Origin: Providencia manganoxydans
Lineage (GTDB): Bacteria > Pseudomonadota > Gammaproteobacteria > Enterobacterales > Enterobacteriaceae
DNA: 64,000 nucleotides
Assembly (NCBI RefSeq): GCF_016618195.1
Contig: NZ_CP067099.1
Coordinates: forward strand, 1,798,001 to 1,862,000
Reading direction: 5' to 3'
Shown here: positions 30,086 to 39,510 of the stretch, in pieces
How positions within the stretch are numbered: position 1 is the stretch's first letter
How the letters are laid out: each line of letters opens with the position of its first letter
Notes under the pieces: model-generated
Database searches by the model: none
The model's input: the letters and a program-made list of their open reading frames with translations, nothing else
Told to the model about the DNA's origin: nothing
Translations under genes and position numbers: made by a program

Positions 30086-30505
30086 ATGAAAAAAGAACAA
30101 AGTTTTGGTGAATATGAATATCTTACAGGTTACTGTGACTTCGAAAATTATTGGGGAGAGGAATTGATAGAGGTTGAGTTTACTCATTTTGTATCGGGAC
30201 TTCTTGACCAATCTGAAGTCTATGGAACAAGTAAAATCATCCATAATGTTCCTGATAAAACAAAAACAACGGATGCATTTGTGTTTCGATACACGGTGGG
30301 GCCTTGGGATAGCTATGATTATTGGATTATTAAAATACACACAAAAAGTGGCAAAACGTATCAAAGCAAAAGACGATTTTATTGTTCATTAGGTGAACAG
30401 GATGATGGTAGGGTAATATTAGGTGTCAATGGTGATGCTAAAACTTTTTATGTCGCATTTCCAGTATCATCGGGATGTAATACTGAATTGAATGAAATAA
30501 ATTAA
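30086..30505 (+). CDS. Small hypothetical protein, possible 'up-regulated in Daf-2'-like domain
   Basis: The 139-residue protein has no signal peptide or transmembrane segment and is rich in aromatic and beta-prone residues. From memory its pattern (DYWIIKIHTKSGKTYQSK, then RRFYCSLGEQDDG, then FPVSSGC) resembles the 'up-regulated in Daf-2' domain known mainly from fungi and invertebrates, with the FYC and SSGC cysteines as landmarks. That match is from memory and unverified. It has a good AGTGAGGATAA ribosome-binding site. It stands alone between yfbS and yfbR, genes that adjoin in E. coli, so it was probably acquired. Flanking hairpins make it a self-contained unit. Confidence 0.65.
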   Translation: MKKEQSFGEYEYLTGYCDFENYWGEELIEVEFTHFVSGLLDQSEVYGTSKIIHNVPDKTKTTDAFVFRYTVGPWDSYDYWIIKIHTKSGKTYQSKRRFYCSLGEQDDGRVILGVNGDAKTFYVAFPVSSGCNTELNEIN

Positions 30506-30514
30506 ATTCTGCAA

Positions 30515-30541
30515 GGAAGGAATAAAAATATTATTCCTTCC
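30515..30541. terminator. Convergent hairpin between the hypothetical gene and yfbR
   Basis: A perfect 11-bp stem (GGAAGGAATAA with TTATTCCTTCC) and a 5-nt loop lies 10 bp after the hypothetical gene and 6 bp before the yfbR stop. There is no strong T run, so termination strength is uncertain. Confidence 0.55.
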
Positions 30542-30547
30542 CATGAA

Positions 30548-31129
30548 TTAGTTACTAATTTCATCAAGGGAAAGTTTAAAACCAGGAACAAATATTTCGA
30601 TAAAATAGTCCATTTCAGGGCTTTTTCTGTCAGATAGAATTTTTTCAAGGCGCTTTTTAGCCAATTTAAATTCACTATTTCCAGCAGATAGCTCTTCTAA
30701 GCATTTTAAATAAGCACAAAGTGAATCCGCTTGCTTGACAATAAAGTGCTCTTCTTCAGTTTGTAATTCTTCAATGATAAGTTCTTGAAAATCCTCTCGG
30801 AGTTCTTCAGGTAACATATCTAACAGCTTCTGTTGAGCAAACTTTTCTATTTTTTTATATTCATGAGCAATCTGCTCGTTATGATATTTAATGGGTGTTG
30901 GTAGATCGCCCGTAATCACTTCACTGGCATCATGATACATCGCGAGTAAGGCAACATGCTCAGGGTTAACATTTCCGCCAAATCGTTTATTTTTGATGAT
31001 AGCGAGTGCATGGGCAACCATTGCAACCTGCAAGCTATGTTCTGAAACGTTTTCAGTGCGTACATTGCGCATCAATGGCCAGCGATGGATCAGTTTCATT
31101 CTAGCAAGGTGGGCAAAAAAGTAGCTCAT
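30548..31129 (-). CDS. yfbR: 5'-deoxynucleotidase YfbR
   Basis: YfbR removes phosphate from deoxyribonucleoside 5'-monophosphates and acts in a salvage route for thymidine. The 193-residue HD-domain protein keeps the metal ligands His31 (SEHSL), His66-Asp67 (MYHDASE) and Asp135 (KQADSL), offset by two from the E. coli positions. The first residues differ from the E. coli start (MSYFFAHL against MKQSHFFAHL). The start is preceded by AGGGAG. Confidence 0.95.
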   Translation of the reverse strand: MSYFFAHLARMKLIHRWPLMRNVRTENVSEHSLQVAMVAHALAIIKNKRFGGNVNPEHVALLAMYHDASEVITGDLPTPIKYHNEQIAHEYKKIEKFAQQKLLDMLPEELREDFQELIIEELQTEEEHFIVKQADSLCAYLKCLEELSAGNSEFKLAKKRLEKILSDRKSPEMDYFIEIFVPGFKLSLDEISN

Positions 31130-31414
31130 GATTACTCCCTATTGGCTAAAGCTATATTGTAGTGGAGAAGGCTCAAAATTGATATGTATAATTTTAAAAT
31201 TATATATCAATCCTATTGAACTTATTAATTAATTTATTGGTTACAGTTTACTGATAAGTGAAAGTAAACCTAAGACATGCATAAGCGTGTAATGTTAGTA
31301 GAAATAAACATAGCGATGATTAAGGCTGAATATTTATTTTTTATAGGATAGATAGTCGATAAATTATTTACATTGATATTTATGAGGTGATTACAAACTA
31401 AAAATAAGCAAGGT

Positions 31415-31534
31415 ATGCCTTTTTATGAAATATCTGCATATATGGAGTATGTGCTTCCAGATATAGAGAATGAAAAATATAATCTAAAAATAGATGATTT
31501 TAATCGGAAGTGTTTAGTTAACTTATTATTTTAA
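31415..31534 (+). CDS. Possible 39-residue ORF, unknown
   Basis: ATG at 31415 follows GCAAGG and opens 39 codons (MPFYEISAYMEYVLPDIENE...). The frame is open for eight further codons upstream. It looks soluble and acidic. It may be a small gene or the remnant of a longer one; no family is recognised. Confidence 0.25.
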   Translation: MPFYEISAYMEYVLPDIENEKYNLKIDDFNRKCLVNLLF

Positions 31535-31751
31535 AAGGTAACGTTGTTGTCAGATTTTGCTTGATGACGAGATGGCAACTTATTTATTGCGAGGGAATAA
31601 TAAGAGAATTATCATTGTCTATTTAATATGGATAATCAAATTAAGATTATAATGTTCTGCAACTATATAAGTTTATAATTAGTGTTTGATTTGACGTGAT
31701 AAAAAACTATAATGAAAAGGTCATTATTATTCAATAATAGTAAGGAATGCC

Positions 31752-31820
31752 ATGAAATACTTCCCCATTATTTTATTGCTATTTTTCTTAGCAGCAGTTT
31801 ATTTTATTTCTATACTTTAA
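31752..31820 (+). CDS. Candidate 22-residue membrane miniprotein
   Basis: The 22-codon ORF encodes MKYFPIILLLFFLAAVYFIS plus IL, almost wholly one hydrophobic helix with a short positive N-terminus. It has an AAGGAA ribosome-binding site and an upstream TATAAT (31708-31713) with TTGATT 16 bp before it. Just downstream, a hairpin (AAACCATC/GATGGTTT, 31832-31854) could end the transcript. Small single-helix proteins of this kind (KdpF, YohP, CydX) regulate or stabilise membrane complexes, and type I toxins look similar. The evidence is only this architecture. Confidence 0.4.
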   Translation: MKYFPIILLLFFLAAVYFISIL

Positions 31821-32020
31821 ATTTTCATTTAAAACCATCTTTTCTCGATGGTTTATAAAAGTAAATTTCGAATGTTTATAGCAGTATGTTTTTATTGATG
31901 CCCTATTTCATTTATATTAAATTAATAAAATAGGGCATTGCATTATATATTGTTGATACCGTTATTGTAGAACTTTATAGTGTGAAAGGGGCAATGCTCT
32001 CATTGTGGTAAGAGCGTTAA

Positions 32021-32146
32021 ATACTCGTTATACTTCAAGTTGCAGGGTTGTTGACTACATTCAGCTAGTCGAGTCATAGAGTTTATCTATGCTCCCCGCC
32101 TATCTTCACTTGTCGCCTACCTGCATCTCGAATTATTTAGAGTATA
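32021..32146 (+). repeat. ERIC-family repeat, first of tandem pair
   Basis: The left end is ATACTCGTTATACTTCAAG and the right end is CATCTCGAATTATTTAGAG plus TATA. It shares its terminal TA with the second copy. Confidence 0.85.
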
Positions 32147-32268
32147 TACTCGTTATACTTCAAGTTGCAGGGCTGTTGGCTACACTCAGCTAGTCGAGTC
32201 ATAGAGTTTATCTATGCCCGCCTATCTTCATTTGTCGCCTACCTGCATCTCGAATTATTTAGAGTATA
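32145..32268 (+). repeat. ERIC-family repeat, second of tandem pair
   Basis: Nearly identical to the first copy (a CCGCCTATCTTCATTTG interior, slightly shorter) and joined head-to-tail. It ends 7 bp before the alaA stop codon. Confidence 0.85.
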
Positions 32269-32275
32269 TAGGGGA

Positions 32276-33490
32276 TTATTGACGGTAGTTTTCGATAAAA
32301 CGACCAAATTTATTAATTGCCATTTCAAGATCATCTGCATAGGGTAGCGTAACGATGCGGAAATGGTCAGGTTCCGGCCAATTAAATGCAGTTCCTTGCA
32401 CTAAAAGTACTTTTTCTTGTAGTAGTAGGTCTAGGATCATTTTTTGGTCGTCATGAATATTAAAGCGCTTAATATCAATTTTAGGGAACATATATAGAGC
32501 ACCTTGTGGTTTAACACAAGAGACCCCAGGGATTTGGTTGATAAGTTCCCATGCACGCTCACGCTGTTCATACAATCGGCCACCCGGCTGAATAAACTCA
32601 CTAATACTTTGATAACCCCCTAAAGCGGTTTGGATTGCATGTTGCATCGGGACGTTTGCGCAAAGGCGCATAGATGCCAGCATCTCCAAACCTTCAATAT
32701 AGCCTTTAGCTTGCTGTTTTGGACCATTCAAAACCATCCAACCTTGACGGAAACCGGCTACGCGGTATGTTTTAGATAACCCGTTAAAGGTCACTGTTAA
32801 CAAATCAGGGGCAAGAGCAGCAATGGAATGGTGGACAGCATCGTCATAAAGGATCTTATCGTAAATCTCATCAGCAAAAATAATCAGATTATGTTGACGA
32901 GCAATCTCAACAATTTCTAATAATAGCTCTTTGCTGTATACCGCACCTGTTGGGTTATTTGGGTTGATGATAACAATCCCGCGGGTACGAGGACTAATTT
33001 TTTTACGAATATCTTCAATATCTGGCATCCAACCTTGTTGCTCATCACACATGTAATGCACTGCATTACCACCTGATAAAGAAACTGCCGCAGTCCACAG
33101 CGGGTAATCAGGGGCAGGCACTAACATTTCATCGCCATTATTTAGCAGGGCTTGCATCGCCTGCACAATTAATTCAGAAACACCATTGCCAATATAAACG
33201 TCTTCAACCGTCATTTCACGGATATTACGTGCTTGATAGTGTTGAACGATGGCTTTACGGGCTGAATATAAGCCTTTTGAATCACAATAACCTTGTGAGC
33301 TTGGTAAATTGCGTAGAACATCAACCAATATTTCGTCTGGGGCTTCGAAGCCAAACGGTGCCGGATTACCGATATTGAGCTTGAGGACTTTGTTACCTTC
33401 TTCTTCTAAGCGTTTTGCTTCTTTTAAGACAGGCCCGCGAATGTCATAGCAGACATTATCAAGCTTGTTAGATTTCTTTATCGTATTCAT
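32276..33490 (-). CDS. alaA: Alanine transaminase AlaA
   Basis: AlaA makes alanine from pyruvate and glutamate with pyridoxal phosphate, the main alanine-forming aminotransferase of E. coli with AvtA and AlaC. The 404-residue class I aminotransferase has the PLP lysine Lys240 in NGLSKTYRVAGFR, the INPNNPTGAVYS motif and FADEIYDKI. I start at ATG 33490 (MNTIKKSNKLDNV), which aligns with the E. coli start; an in-frame ATG at 33502 is an alternative. It is divergent from lrhA, as in E. coli. Confidence 0.96.
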   Translation of the reverse strand: MNTIKKSNKLDNVCYDIRGPVLKEAKRLEEEGNKVLKLNIGNPAPFGFEAPDEILVDVLRNLPSSQGYCDSKGLYSARKAIVQHYQARNIREMTVEDVYIGNGVSELIVQAMQALLNNGDEMLVPAPDYPLWTAAVSLSGGNAVHYMCDEQQGWMPDIEDIRKKISPRTRGIVIINPNNPTGAVYSKELLLEIVEIARQHNLIIFADEIYDKILYDDAVHHSIAALAPDLLTVTFNGLSKTYRVAGFRQGWMVLNGPKQQAKGYIEGLEMLASMRLCANVPMQHAIQTALGGYQSISEFIQPGGRLYEQRERAWELINQIPGVSCVKPQGALYMFPKIDIKRFNIHDDQKMILDLLLQEKVLLVQGTAFNWPEPDHFRIVTLPYADDLEMAINKFGRFIENYRQ

Positions 33491-34251
33491 TGTTTCTCTC
33501 ATTACCCTATTTGGGATGCTTTAAGTAGGGGGATTCCGGCGAACAGTTCTACTCTACTCCTACCTCGGAAGCTTTTGAAGATAGTAGATAATTTTTGGTG
33601 TAAAAGGTTGGCTAATACCGTAATGCGATAGATGAATACTAAATATTTCTATTATATCAAAATAATTATCTGTTTGTATTTGTTAAGTTGGGTTTATATG
33701 TCGTCAAATATCGCAGTTTTGGAGGAAAAAACAAAAAATCTTCATGTAGTTAAGTAAGAAATAAAAAATTTGTATCAAATTGTAAGATTGATGACGAAAT
33801 TAGATGTTTAGAAATAAATTTCCACGAAATTTCAGCAAAAACGAGCTCTTTTTGTTAGTAATATTGATTGTTCTAGTAAAAAAGTAGCCACAAAGATTAA
33901 ATCAAATGATTTCAATACATTGATTTTAAATGATAAAATTGTCTTTTTGAGTATGTGCCTATAGGCATTTACATTAAAATAATTGCAATTACATTAAATA
34001 TGTTACTATTTGCGGAGCGACAAAATATGAAGGTTGTATTTGGGATTTAAATTAAATCGCTCACTTAGTAAACTTTTTTTGTCGTAGGTTGGTATTGTCG
34101 TTTTACGAGCTATCAACACATTTAAAGAGTAGTCAATGCGATCCTAGGGATTGGAAAGCACTAAGCAAGTTATTTTAAGTTATTAAACAAGCTGATCTCA
34201 AGGAGGAGAGCAGGAACACCAGGTACCATAAAATTATATAAGAGAATAATG
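33491..34251. other. Long intergenic region between alaA and lrhA
   Basis: This 760-bp AT-rich gap separates divergent genes, as in E. coli where lrhA has a long regulated leader. There is no convincing ORF. An AAGGAGGAG Shine-Dalgarno-like sequence at 34200-34208 has no start codon at a suitable distance and lies about 45 bp before lrhA. Confidence 0.5.
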
Positions 34252-35181
34252 ATGATAAATTCCAATCGTCCAATAATGAATCTCGATCTGGACTTACTGC
34301 GCACATTCGTTGCGGTAGCCGATCTCAATACATTTGCTGCTGCTGCTGCCGCTGTATGTCGCACACAGTCTGCTGTGAGCCAGCAAATGCAACGTCTAGA
34401 ACAGCTGGTAGGCCGTGAATTATTCGCTCGTCATGGGCGAAATAAATTACTTACCGCTCATGGTTTACAGCTTCTTGGCTATGCGAGACAAATCTTACGT
34501 GCTAACGATGATGCGACAGCATCATTGACCTACAATGACGCTGAAGGTGAGCTGCGCATTGGTGCATCGGATGATACTGTCGATATTTTATTGCCATTCT
34601 TATTAAATCGTATTGCGTCTGTTTTCCCTCGCCTTGCTGTTGAGGTAAGAATTAAACGTGCGCATTTTATTGAATCGATGTTAGATAATCATGAAATCGA
34701 TTTAGCATTGACAACTGCACGTATTAGTCATCACCCTAAAACAGCATTGAGAACAGTGCCTGTATTATGGCACAGCGCACCTGATTTCCAATTGCGTGCT
34801 AATGAACCTATCCCATTAGTGGTAATGGATGAATCAAACCCATTCCGTAAAATGAGTACAGATGCATTAGATGATGCTGGATTGTCTTGGCATGTTGCCT
34901 ATGAAGCTGCATCATTGCCAGCTGTCAGAGCTGCTGTGAATGCAGAAGTTGGCGTCACGGCACGACCGATGGAAATGCAAAATGCGGATTTACGTATTTT
35001 AAATGAAGCAGATGGCTTACCACGTTTACCTGATATTCAGTATTGGCTATATAAAAATGCGGATGAGCAAAAGGATTTTGTGCTGACGGTGTTTAGTGCC
35101 ATAGAGAATAAAAAAATTCCTTACGCAGTTGCACCTACAGCCGATGATACAGTTGTCAGTGAAAGTGAAGGTTTATATTAA
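34252..35181 (+). CDS. lrhA: LysR-family regulator LrhA (HexA/PecT type)
   Basis: LrhA represses flagellar and other genes in E. coli; its homologues HexA and PecT control virulence and motility in plant and insect pathogens. The 309-residue protein has an N-terminal winged HTH with FAAAAAAVCRTQSAVSQQMQ (about 28-47), nearly identical to E. coli, and a more divergent effector domain (about 90-290) retaining LPAVRAAVNAEVGVTARPMEM. The second of two tandem ATGs (34249, 34252) fits homology. It precedes the nuo operon, a conserved neighbourhood. Confidence 0.95.
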   Translation: MINSNRPIMNLDLDLLRTFVAVADLNTFAAAAAAVCRTQSAVSQQMQRLEQLVGRELFARHGRNKLLTAHGLQLLGYARQILRANDDATASLTYNDAEGELRIGASDDTVDILLPFLLNRIASVFPRLAVEVRIKRAHFIESMLDNHEIDLALTTARISHHPKTALRTVPVLWHSAPDFQLRANEPIPLVVMDESNPFRKMSTDALDDAGLSWHVAYEAASLPAVRAAVNAEVGVTARPMEMQNADLRILNEADGLPRLPDIQYWLYKNADEQKDFVLTVFSAIENKKIPYAVAPTADDTVVSESEGLY

Positions 35182-35196
35182 TTATAAATTGTTCAA

Positions 35197-35246
35197 TATC
35201 TATCTTCACGGGTCACCTACCTGTATCTCGAATTATTTAGAATATA
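35197..35246 (+). repeat. Truncated ERIC repeat, right half only
   Basis: The interior ATCTATCTTCACGGGTCACC and the right end ATCTCGAATTATTTAGAATATA match other copies here, but no left end is present. It starts about 15 bp after the lrhA stop. Confidence 0.7.
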
Positions 35247-35258
35247 TCTAATAAGAAT

Positions 35259-35286
35259 GCCGCGATGATGTCGCGGCTTTTTTTTT
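35259..35286 (+). terminator. Rho-independent terminator after lrhA
   Basis: A 7-bp GC-rich stem (GCCGCGA with TCGCGGC, 5-nt loop) is followed by nine T. Confidence 0.92.
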
Positions 35287-35767
35287 GAGCAGTTTGTAGG
35301 TAAAAAAAGCGAATTAACCACTTAATAAGTATGGTTAAAATAATTATAACGTGAAATAATTGTGATGTGGATGGCAGAACAGAAATTTCATTTTTTCGTT
35401 AAGAAGTTGTTATGTTGTTAACAATCATATTTTGAATAATTGCTAAAATTGGGCTGCTTAGTCAGACAGTTACTTGATTTAGTGAGTAAAAAATAGTTAA
35501 TACGACTTAGACTAAATTTGAATGTTCTGTAAACAATCTAAGTATATTTTCAATAAAACTGTGCGTTAGATCAAATAAAAAGAGCAAGTTTTCATCTAGT
35601 AAGACAGGTTTTTCCTGAGATAATAGTGTAGTAAAAGCGAATAATCAGTTAAACTAGTCATTGTGTTTACTAGGTGTATTATCACACTGACACGTTTTAG
35701 CTGCTTTTGAGTGTTTTTTGTTTCAACCTTGTTTTTAAAATGTCAAGGATTTGTAACAAATACGGGT

Positions 35768-35792
35768 TATTTTGCTTAAGTTAAGCAAAATA
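35768..35792. promoter_or_regulatory. Perfect 12-bp dyad in the nuo leader
   Basis: TATTTTGCTTAA and TTAAGCAAAATA are exact inverted copies around a single central G. The near-absent loop argues for a dimeric protein site rather than an RNA hairpin. It lies 166 bp before nuoA. The binding protein is not known. Confidence 0.4.
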
Positions 35793-35958
35793 AATAGTCA
35801 GAGAGAGGACAAACCAAACGCAGTCTTCAGGCTGATTTTTATGTTTGGTGATGATTTTTGGTCTTTCTTCTCAATTAACTGGGCAATTATGGTGCAATAC
35901 TGCCGTGATGTTAAAAAGAGCAGATTTACGCACCATATGTAATGAGTAAGCAACGAGT

Positions 35959-36402
35959 ATGTCTGAATCTATCCTAGCGTTAGCCCATAACTGGGCGTTT
36001 GCGATATTCTTTGTCGGCGCCATCGCCCTTTGTTCGTTTATGTTGGTCGCTGGTCATTTCCTCGGCAGTCGCGCCAAAGCCAGAACAAAACACGTACCTT
36101 ATGAGTCCGGTATCGATTCGGTAGGGAGTGCCCGTCTTCGTATGTCAGCCAAATTTTATCTGGTTGCCATGTTCTTCGTTGTTTTCGATGTTGAAGCTAT
36201 GTTCCTGTTTGCATGGGCCGTTGCCGTCCGTGAAGTTGGCTGGTTAGGCTTTATCGAAGCAGCAATCTTTATTTTGGTATTGTTGGCGGGACTATTTTAC
36301 CTGATCCGCGTCGGTGCATTGGATTGGACTCCTGTCCGTTCACGTCGCGCAGTTAAAGGTCCTAGTGAAGTTATTAAAATCAGCAATCGTCATCCGCAGT
36401 AA
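35959..36402 (+). CDS. nuoA: NADH-quinone oxidoreductase subunit A
   Basis: NuoA is a small membrane-arm subunit of complex I at the junction with the peripheral arm. The 147-residue protein has three transmembrane helices and the conserved [20 protein letters not shown] loop followed by [12 protein letters not shown], with the buried Asp and Glu of the quinone/proton pathway. First gene of nuoA-N; an 18-bp gap leads to nuoB. Confidence 0.97.
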   Translation: MSESILALAHNWAFAIFFVGAIALCSFMLVAGHFLGSRAKARTKHVPYESGIDSVGSARLRMSAKFYLVAMFFVVFDVEAMFLFAWAVAVREVGWLGFIEAAIFILVLLAGLFYLIRVGALDWTPVRSRRAVKGPSEVIKISNRHPQ

Positions 36403-36420
36403 AAAGCGAGGCATTATACA

Positions 36421-37095
36421 ATGGATTATACGCTCACCCGCATAGATCCGAACGGTGAGAACGACCGTTACCCCCTGCAAACTCAAGAAATCGTTACAGA
36501 TCCACTTGAGCAGCAAGTCAAAAACAGCGTGTATATGGGAAAACTTTCTCATGCATTACATGATGTGGTTAACTGGGGCCGCAAAAATTCTCTTTGGCCA
36601 TATAACTTTGGTCTCTCATGTTGCTATGTCGAAATGGTAACGTCGTTCACAGCAGTTCATGACGTAGCCCGCTTTGGGGCAGAAGTACTTCGTGCTTCAC
36701 CTCGTCAAGCCGACTTTATGGTCGTAGCAGGAACCTGCTTTACAAAAATGGCACCTGTTATTCAGCGTCTTTATGATCAGATGCTAGAACCAAAATGGGT
36801 CATCTCAATGGGCTCATGTGCCAACTCTGGTGGTATGTACGATATTTACTCTGTCGTTCAAGGCGTTGATAAATTTATTCCTGTGGATGTATATATCCCA
36901 GGTTGTCCGCCGCGCCCTGAAGCTTATATGCAAGCACTGCTTCTGTTACAAGAATCTATCGGTAAAGAGCGTCGTCCTCTTTCGTGGGTTGTTGGTGATC
37001 AGGGCGTTTACCGTGCCAATATGCAGTCAGAAAGAGAAAGAAAACACGGTGAACGTATCGCAGTGACTAACCTGCGTACCCCAGACGAAATTTAA
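36421..37095 (+). CDS. nuoB: NADH-quinone oxidoreductase subunit B (cluster N2)
   Basis: NuoB binds the terminal [4Fe-4S] cluster N2, which passes electrons to quinone. The 224-residue protein shows all four ligands: Cys67-Cys68 (GLSCCYVEM), Cys133 (GSCANSGG) and Cys162 (PGCPPRPEA), each four residues later than in E. coli. It is a cytoplasmic peripheral-arm protein. A 73-bp gap precedes nuoCD. Confidence 0.98.
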   Translation: MDYTLTRIDPNGENDRYPLQTQEIVTDPLEQQVKNSVYMGKLSHALHDVVNWGRKNSLWPYNFGLSCCYVEMVTSFTAVHDVARFGAEVLRASPRQADFMVVAGTCFTKMAPVIQRLYDQMLEPKWVISMGSCANSGGMYDIYSVVQGVDKFIPVDVYIPGCPPRPEAYMQALLLLQESIGKERRPLSWVVGDQGVYRANMQSERERKHGERIAVTNLRTPDEI

Positions 37096-37171
37096 GGCTT
37101 AAAGCCATACAGCGTAACAGAGCTATGTGTTGCGAAATAATAAACCTGATCAAGCGTTATGGTGAAGAATG

Positions 37172-38968
37172 ATGACAGATCAGATAGCGCAAGAGAGTAC
37201 CCAGCCAGGATGGCAGACACAAGATCACTTAAGTGATCCTGTGCTTCTGGAGTTGCGCAACCAATTTGGGCCGGATGCCTTTTCTGTTCAAGCAACCCGT
37301 ACTGGCATGCCAGTTATCTGGGTAAGACGCGAACAGTTACTTGAAGTTGTAGATTTTTTGAAAAAATTGCCAAAACCGTATGTCATGTTATTTGACTTAC
37401 ATGGGGTTGATGAGCGTCAAAGAATACACAGACAAGGTTTGCCAGAGGCGGACTTTAGTGTTTTCTATCACCTAATCTCGATAGACCGCAATCGTGATAT
37501 TATGTTGAAGGTGGCATTGAGTGAAAAAGATCTCAATGTGCCTTCTCTTGTTTCACTGTTCCCAAATGCTAACTGGTATGAGCGTGAAGTATGGGATATG
37601 TTCGGTATCACCTTCCAAGGTCATCCGAACTTACGTCGCTTACTGATGTCACCAAGCTGGGAAGGTCATCCACTCCGTAAAGATTATCCCGCACGTGCGA
37701 CCGAGTTTGACCCGTTTGAGCTAACTAAGCAAAAACAAGATCTGGAAATGGAAGCATTGACTTTCAAACCAGAAGAGTGGGGCATGTCTCGCGGCAACGA
37801 AAACGAAGACTTCATGTTCCTAAACTTAGGACCTAACCACCCATCATCACACGGTGCTTTCCGCATTGTGTTACAACTTGATGGTGAAGAAATCGTTAAC
37901 TGCGTACCTGATATTGGTTACCACCATCGTGGTGCTGAGAAGATGGGTGAGCGTCAATCATGGCATAGCTATATTCCTTACACTGACCGTATCGAGTACC
38001 TCGGTGGCTGTGTCAATGAAATGCCATACGTATTGGCCGTTGAAAAACTAGCAGGTATTGAAGTACCTGATCGCGTGAAAACGATCCGTGTTATGTTATC
38101 GGAACTGTTCCGTATCAACAGTCACCTGCTGTATATCAGTACTTATATTCAAGATACTGGTGCGATGACACCTGTATTCTTTGCATTTACTGATCGTCAG
38201 AAAGTTTATAACGTCGTTGAAGCCATTACGGGTTTCCGCATGCACCCTGCATGGTTCCGTATCGGTGGTGTAGCTCATGATCTGCCGCGTGGTTGGGATA
38301 AGTTGCTACGCGAGCTATTAGATTGGCTACCAAAACGTCTTGAATCTTATGTGACGACCGCACTGAAAAACTCCATTTTGAAAGGCCGTTCTATCGGCGT
38401 TGCTTCTTACACTAAAGAAGAGGCATTGGCGTGGGGTGTAACAGGTGCTGGCTTGCGTGCGACAGGCGTTGATTTCGACGTGCGTAAATGGCGTCCATAT
38501 TCAGGCTACGAAAACTTTGAGTTCGATATTCCAATTGCTCACAACGGTGACTGTTATGATCGTGTGATGATTAAAGTGGAAGAGATGCGTCAAAGTATTC
38601 GCATTCTTGAACAATGCTTGAAGCATATGCCTGAAGGACCTTTCAAAGCTGACCACCCATTGACAACTCCGCCACCAAAAGAGCGGACGTTGCAGCACAT
38701 TGAAACCTTGATTAATCACTTCTTGCAAGTGTCTTGGGGCCCAGTGATGCCTGCCAATGAATCATTCCAGATGATTGAAGCAACCAAAGGGATCAACAGT
38801 TATTACCTGACGAGTGATGGTAGCACCATGAGCTATCGTACCCGTATCCGTACACCGAGTTATGCGCATTTGCAGCAAATTCCAGCGGTGATCAGCGGAA
38901 GTCTGGTTTCTGACTTGATTGTCTATCTGGGTAGTATCGATTTTGTAATGTCGGATGTGGATCGCTAA
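37172..38968 (+). CDS. nuoC: NADH-quinone oxidoreductase fused subunits C and D
   Basis: As in E. coli, nuoC and nuoD are one gene. Residues about 1-190 are the NuoC (30-kDa) part with [22 protein letters not shown]; residues about 205-598 are NuoD (49-kDa), with [30 protein letters not shown] and the C-terminal [12 protein letters not shown] lining the quinone cavity. Two ATGs are in tandem (37169, 37172); the second gives the E. coli-like MTDQ start. Also called nuoCD. Two bases separate it from nuoE. Confidence 0.97.
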   Translation: MTDQIAQESTQPGWQTQDHLSDPVLLELRNQFGPDAFSVQATRTGMPVIWVRREQLLEVVDFLKKLPKPYVMLFDLHGVDERQRIHRQGLPEADFSVFYHLISIDRNRDIMLKVALSEKDLNVPSLVSLFPNANWYEREVWDMFGITFQGHPNLRRLLMSPSWEGHPLRKDYPARATEFDPFELTKQKQDLEMEALTFKPEEWGMSRGNENEDFMFLNLGPNHPSSHGAFRIVLQLDGEEIVNCVPDIGYHHRGAEKMGERQSWHSYIPYTDRIEYLGGCVNEMPYVLAVEKLAGIEVPDRVKTIRVMLSELFRINSHLLYISTYIQDTGAMTPVFFAFTDRQKVYNVVEAITGFRMHPAWFRIGGVAHDLPRGWDKLLRELLDWLPKRLESYVTTALKNSILKGRSIGVASYTKEEALAWGVTGAGLRATGVDFDVRKWRPYSGYENFEFDIPIAHNGDCYDRVMIKVEEMRQSIRILEQCLKHMPEGPFKADHPLTTPPPKERTLQHIETLINHFLQVSWGPVMPANESFQMIEATKGINSYYLTSDGSTMSYRTRIRTPSYAHLQQIPAVISGSLVSDLIVYLGSIDFVMSDVDR

Positions 38969-38970
38969 CC

Positions 38971-39510
38971 ATGCATAATGAACATAATAAGCAGACCAGT
39001 CTTGATGGTGTTAATGTTTTTGAACCAACACCTCAGCACGGCTTCGTATTAACAGAGGCTGAGCGTGCTGAAATTGAAGGTGAAAAACATCACTATGAAG
39101 ATGCACGTGCTGCCTCAATTGAAGCACTGAAAATTGTGCAAAAAAATCGTGGATGGGTTGAAGATGGCGCTATCCACGCGATTGCTGAAGTACTGGGCAT
39201 CCCTGCAAGTGACGTCGAAGGCGTAGCGACATTCTATAGCCAAATTTTCCGTCAACCTGTTGGTCGCCACATTATTCGCTATTGCGACAGTGTGGTCTGT
39301 CACATCACGGGTTATCAGGGATTAGAAGCTGAAATTATTAACCAGCTCAATATTCGCCCAGGTCAAACAACACAAGATGGTCGTTTTACATTACTACCAA
39401 CCTGTTGTTTGGGTAACTGTGATAAAGGTCCTACCATGATGATTGATGAGGATACCCACAGTTACGTACAGCCTGAAGATATTAAAAAGTTACTGGAGCA
39501 GTATCCATGA
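38971..39510 (+). CDS. nuoE: NADH-quinone oxidoreductase subunit E (cluster N1a)
   Basis: NuoE carries the [2Fe-2S] cluster N1a in the NADH-dehydrogenase module with NuoF. The thioredoxin-like domain keeps the ligands Cys105, Cys110, Cys146 and Cys150 (CDSVVC and CCLGNC). The 179-residue protein is 13 residues longer than the E. coli one, all at the N-terminus ([12 protein letters not shown]). Its stop overlaps the nuoF start by 4 bases. Confidence 0.97.
   Translation: MHNEHNKQTSLDGVNVFEPTPQHGFVLTEAERAEIEGEKHHYEDARAASIEALKIVQKNRGWVEDGAIHAIAEVLGIPASDVEGVATFYSQIFRQPVGRHIIRYCDSVVCHITGYQGLEAEIINQLNIRPGQTTQDGRFTLLPTCCLGNCDKGPTMMIDEDTHSYVQPEDIKKLLEQYP

Larger units (their letters stand above)
31130..32275. 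other. Accessory intergenic region between yfbR and alaA
   Basis: This 1.15-kb AT-rich gap contains two candidate small ORFs (31415-31534 and 31752-31820) and a tandem ERIC pair (32021-32268). Nothing else is recognisable. Confidence 0.6.
35182..35958. other. nuo leader and promoter region
   Basis: After the ERIC fragment and the lrhA terminator, about 670 bp precede nuoA with no gene. The region should carry the nuo promoters. It holds a perfect 12-bp dyad (35768-35792) and a weak hairpin CAGTC-TTCA-GGCTG followed by TTTTT (35821-35840). Confidence 0.6.

Noticed and set aside
29981..30364. 127-codon minus-strand ORF opposite the small hypothetical gene
   Set aside because: It overlaps the more plausible plus-strand gene, which has a good ribosome-binding site, and its 3' end runs to the yfbS terminator region; composition looks like antisense of a coding frame.
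32165..32347. 60-codon ORF across the ERIC pair and alaA end
   Set aside because: Mostly repeat DNA plus antisense of alaA; no coding evidence.
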